Shown in pieces: positions 7,284 through 7,990 of a stretch of 7,990 nt of DNA. Where the stretch lies: the NCBI GenBank assembly GCA_003133265.1, contig PKWQ01000408.1, positions 1 to 7,990 of the forward strand, in the 5' to 3' direction. The first letter of the stretch is position 1, and each line of letters opens with the position of its first letter. This DNA is from Acetobacteraceae bacterium. GTDB taxonomy: Bacteria; Pseudomonadota; Alphaproteobacteria; Acetobacterales; Acetobacteraceae. The position numbers and the translations under genes were made by a program. The notes beneath the pieces are model-generated. The model was not told the DNA's origin. It ran no database searches and was given only the letters and a program-made list of their open reading frames with translations.

Positions 7284-7990
7284 ATGCTGATCTGCCAACT
7301 CACCGACCTGCACATCCGTCCGAAGGGCATGACGGCCAACCGCGTCATCGAGACCAACATGCTGACCGAGCGCGCGCTGCGCGTGGTGGCCGCCCACGAT
7401 CCGCGCCCGGACGTGGTGATCATCACCGGCGACCTGACCGAGTGCGGTCTTCCCGCCGAGTACGCCCTGCTCGGCGGCATGCTGCAATCGCATCTGCCGA
7501 TGCCGGTCTATGTCATCCCCGGCAATCACGACCGGCGGGAAAATCTGCGCGCCGGGCTTGGCGATCTGCCCGGCGTGACCGCCGATCCGCGTTTCGTGCA
7601 ATACGCGGTGGAGGATCTGCCGGTGCGGATCGTCATGCTGGACACCGTGGTGCCCGGCGCCAACCACGGCGAGCTGTGTGCCGAGCGGCTGGCGTTCCTG
7701 GACCGCACGCTGGCCGCCCAGCCGCACAAGCCGACCCTGATCGGCATGCACCACCCGCCGTTCCTCTGCGGCATCGAGCACCTGGACAAGATCAACCTGC
7801 GCAACGCCGATGCGTTCGTCGCGGTGATCGCGCGGCACCGGCAGGTGCAGCGCATCGTCTGCGGCCACCATCACCGCCCGGTGATGGCCAATGTGGCGCA
7901 GGCCATCGCCTCGATCGCGCCGGGGGTGGCGCATCAGATGGAGCTGTCGCTGCGTCCCGGCGATCCCGGCCAGTTCGTGATGGAGCCGCC
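7284..7990 (+). CDS. GpdQ-type class III phosphodiesterase / calcineurin-like metallophosphoesterase (3'-truncated)
   Basis: An open frame of 235 codons running off the right edge; the family member GpdQ has about 274 residues, so some 40 are missing. The protein is a binuclear-metal phosphodiesterase. All expected ligands are visible: D8 and H10 (TDLH), D50 (TGDLTE), N81 and H82 (PGNHD), H156 (GMHHPP), and H195 and H197 (CGHHHRP). These fall at the same positions I recall for Enterobacter GpdQ (D8, H10, D50, N80, H156, H195, H197), with a one-residue shift only at N81, which also confirms the start. Family members hydrolyse glycerophosphodiesters or 3',5'-cyclic nucleotides, and the substrate cannot be settled here. 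No signal peptide is seen, so it is probably cytoplasmic. It follows the amidohydrolase after a 175-base gap, which does not suggest tight co-transcription. Confidence 0.88.
   Translation, partial: MLICQLTDLHIRPKGMTANRVIETNMLTERALRVVAAHDPRPDVVIITGDLTECGLPAEYALLGGMLQSHLPMPVYVIPGNHDRRENLRAGLGDLPGVTADPRFVQYAVEDLPVRIVMLDTVVPGANHGELCAERLAFLDRTLAAQPHKPTLIGMHHPPFLCGIEHLDKINLRNADAFVAVIARHRQVQRIVCGHHHRPVMANVAQAIASIAPGVAHQMELSLRPGDPGQFVMEP

Noticed and set aside
6603..7934. 443-codon minus-strand frame spanning the amidohydrolase and phosphodiesterase genes
   Set aside because: It crosses two well-supported plus-strand genes and the gap between them. Its translation is Arg/His-rich without motifs, as expected for a shadow frame.

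Overview
The window is a GC-rich stretch of chromosome with coding on one strand only. Base composition, the gene order hrcA-grpE-dnaK-dnaJ, a sigma-32 (RpoH)-type promoter before dnaK, and the protein sequences all fit an alphaproteobacterium. The style of DnaK and GrpE suggests Rhodospirillales/Acetobacteraceae, but this is a judgement from remembered family features, not a search result.

Layout: (1) 1-830, the 3' part of a fumarylacetoacetate-hydrolase-fold enzyme resembling the XylX/KdaD sugar-acid dehydratases, closed by an 11-bp hairpin. (2) 1040-6141, a complete heat-shock chaperone locus. It holds hrcA (repressor), grpE (nucleotide exchange factor), dnaK (Hsp70) and dnaJ (Hsp40), all apparently intact. 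(3) 6272-7108, a LigI-like amidohydrolase of unknown substrate. (4) 7284 to the right edge, a GpdQ-type binuclear-metal phosphodiesterase cut off by the window end.

The chaperone genes work as one machine. DnaJ delivers unfolded clients to DnaK and stimulates its ATPase, GrpE resets DnaK by exchanging ADP for ATP, and HrcA is the heat-labile repressor that normally acts at CIRCE operators. The DNA between the genes suggests layered control. hrcA has a plausible sigma-70 promoter but no CIRCE that I can find. dnaK has its own sigma-32-like promoter, whose -35 core lies in the loop of a long inverted repeat. A terminator-like hairpin lies between dnaK and dnaJ and could set their ratio.

I found no mobile element, CRISPR array, tRNA or rRNA, and no clearly new biological system. 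The observations most worth following up are the palindrome on the dnaK promoter, the dnaK-dnaJ attenuator with the alternative folds of the dnaJ leader, the altered GrpE signature, and the LigI-like enzyme that seems to lack one substrate-binding arginine.
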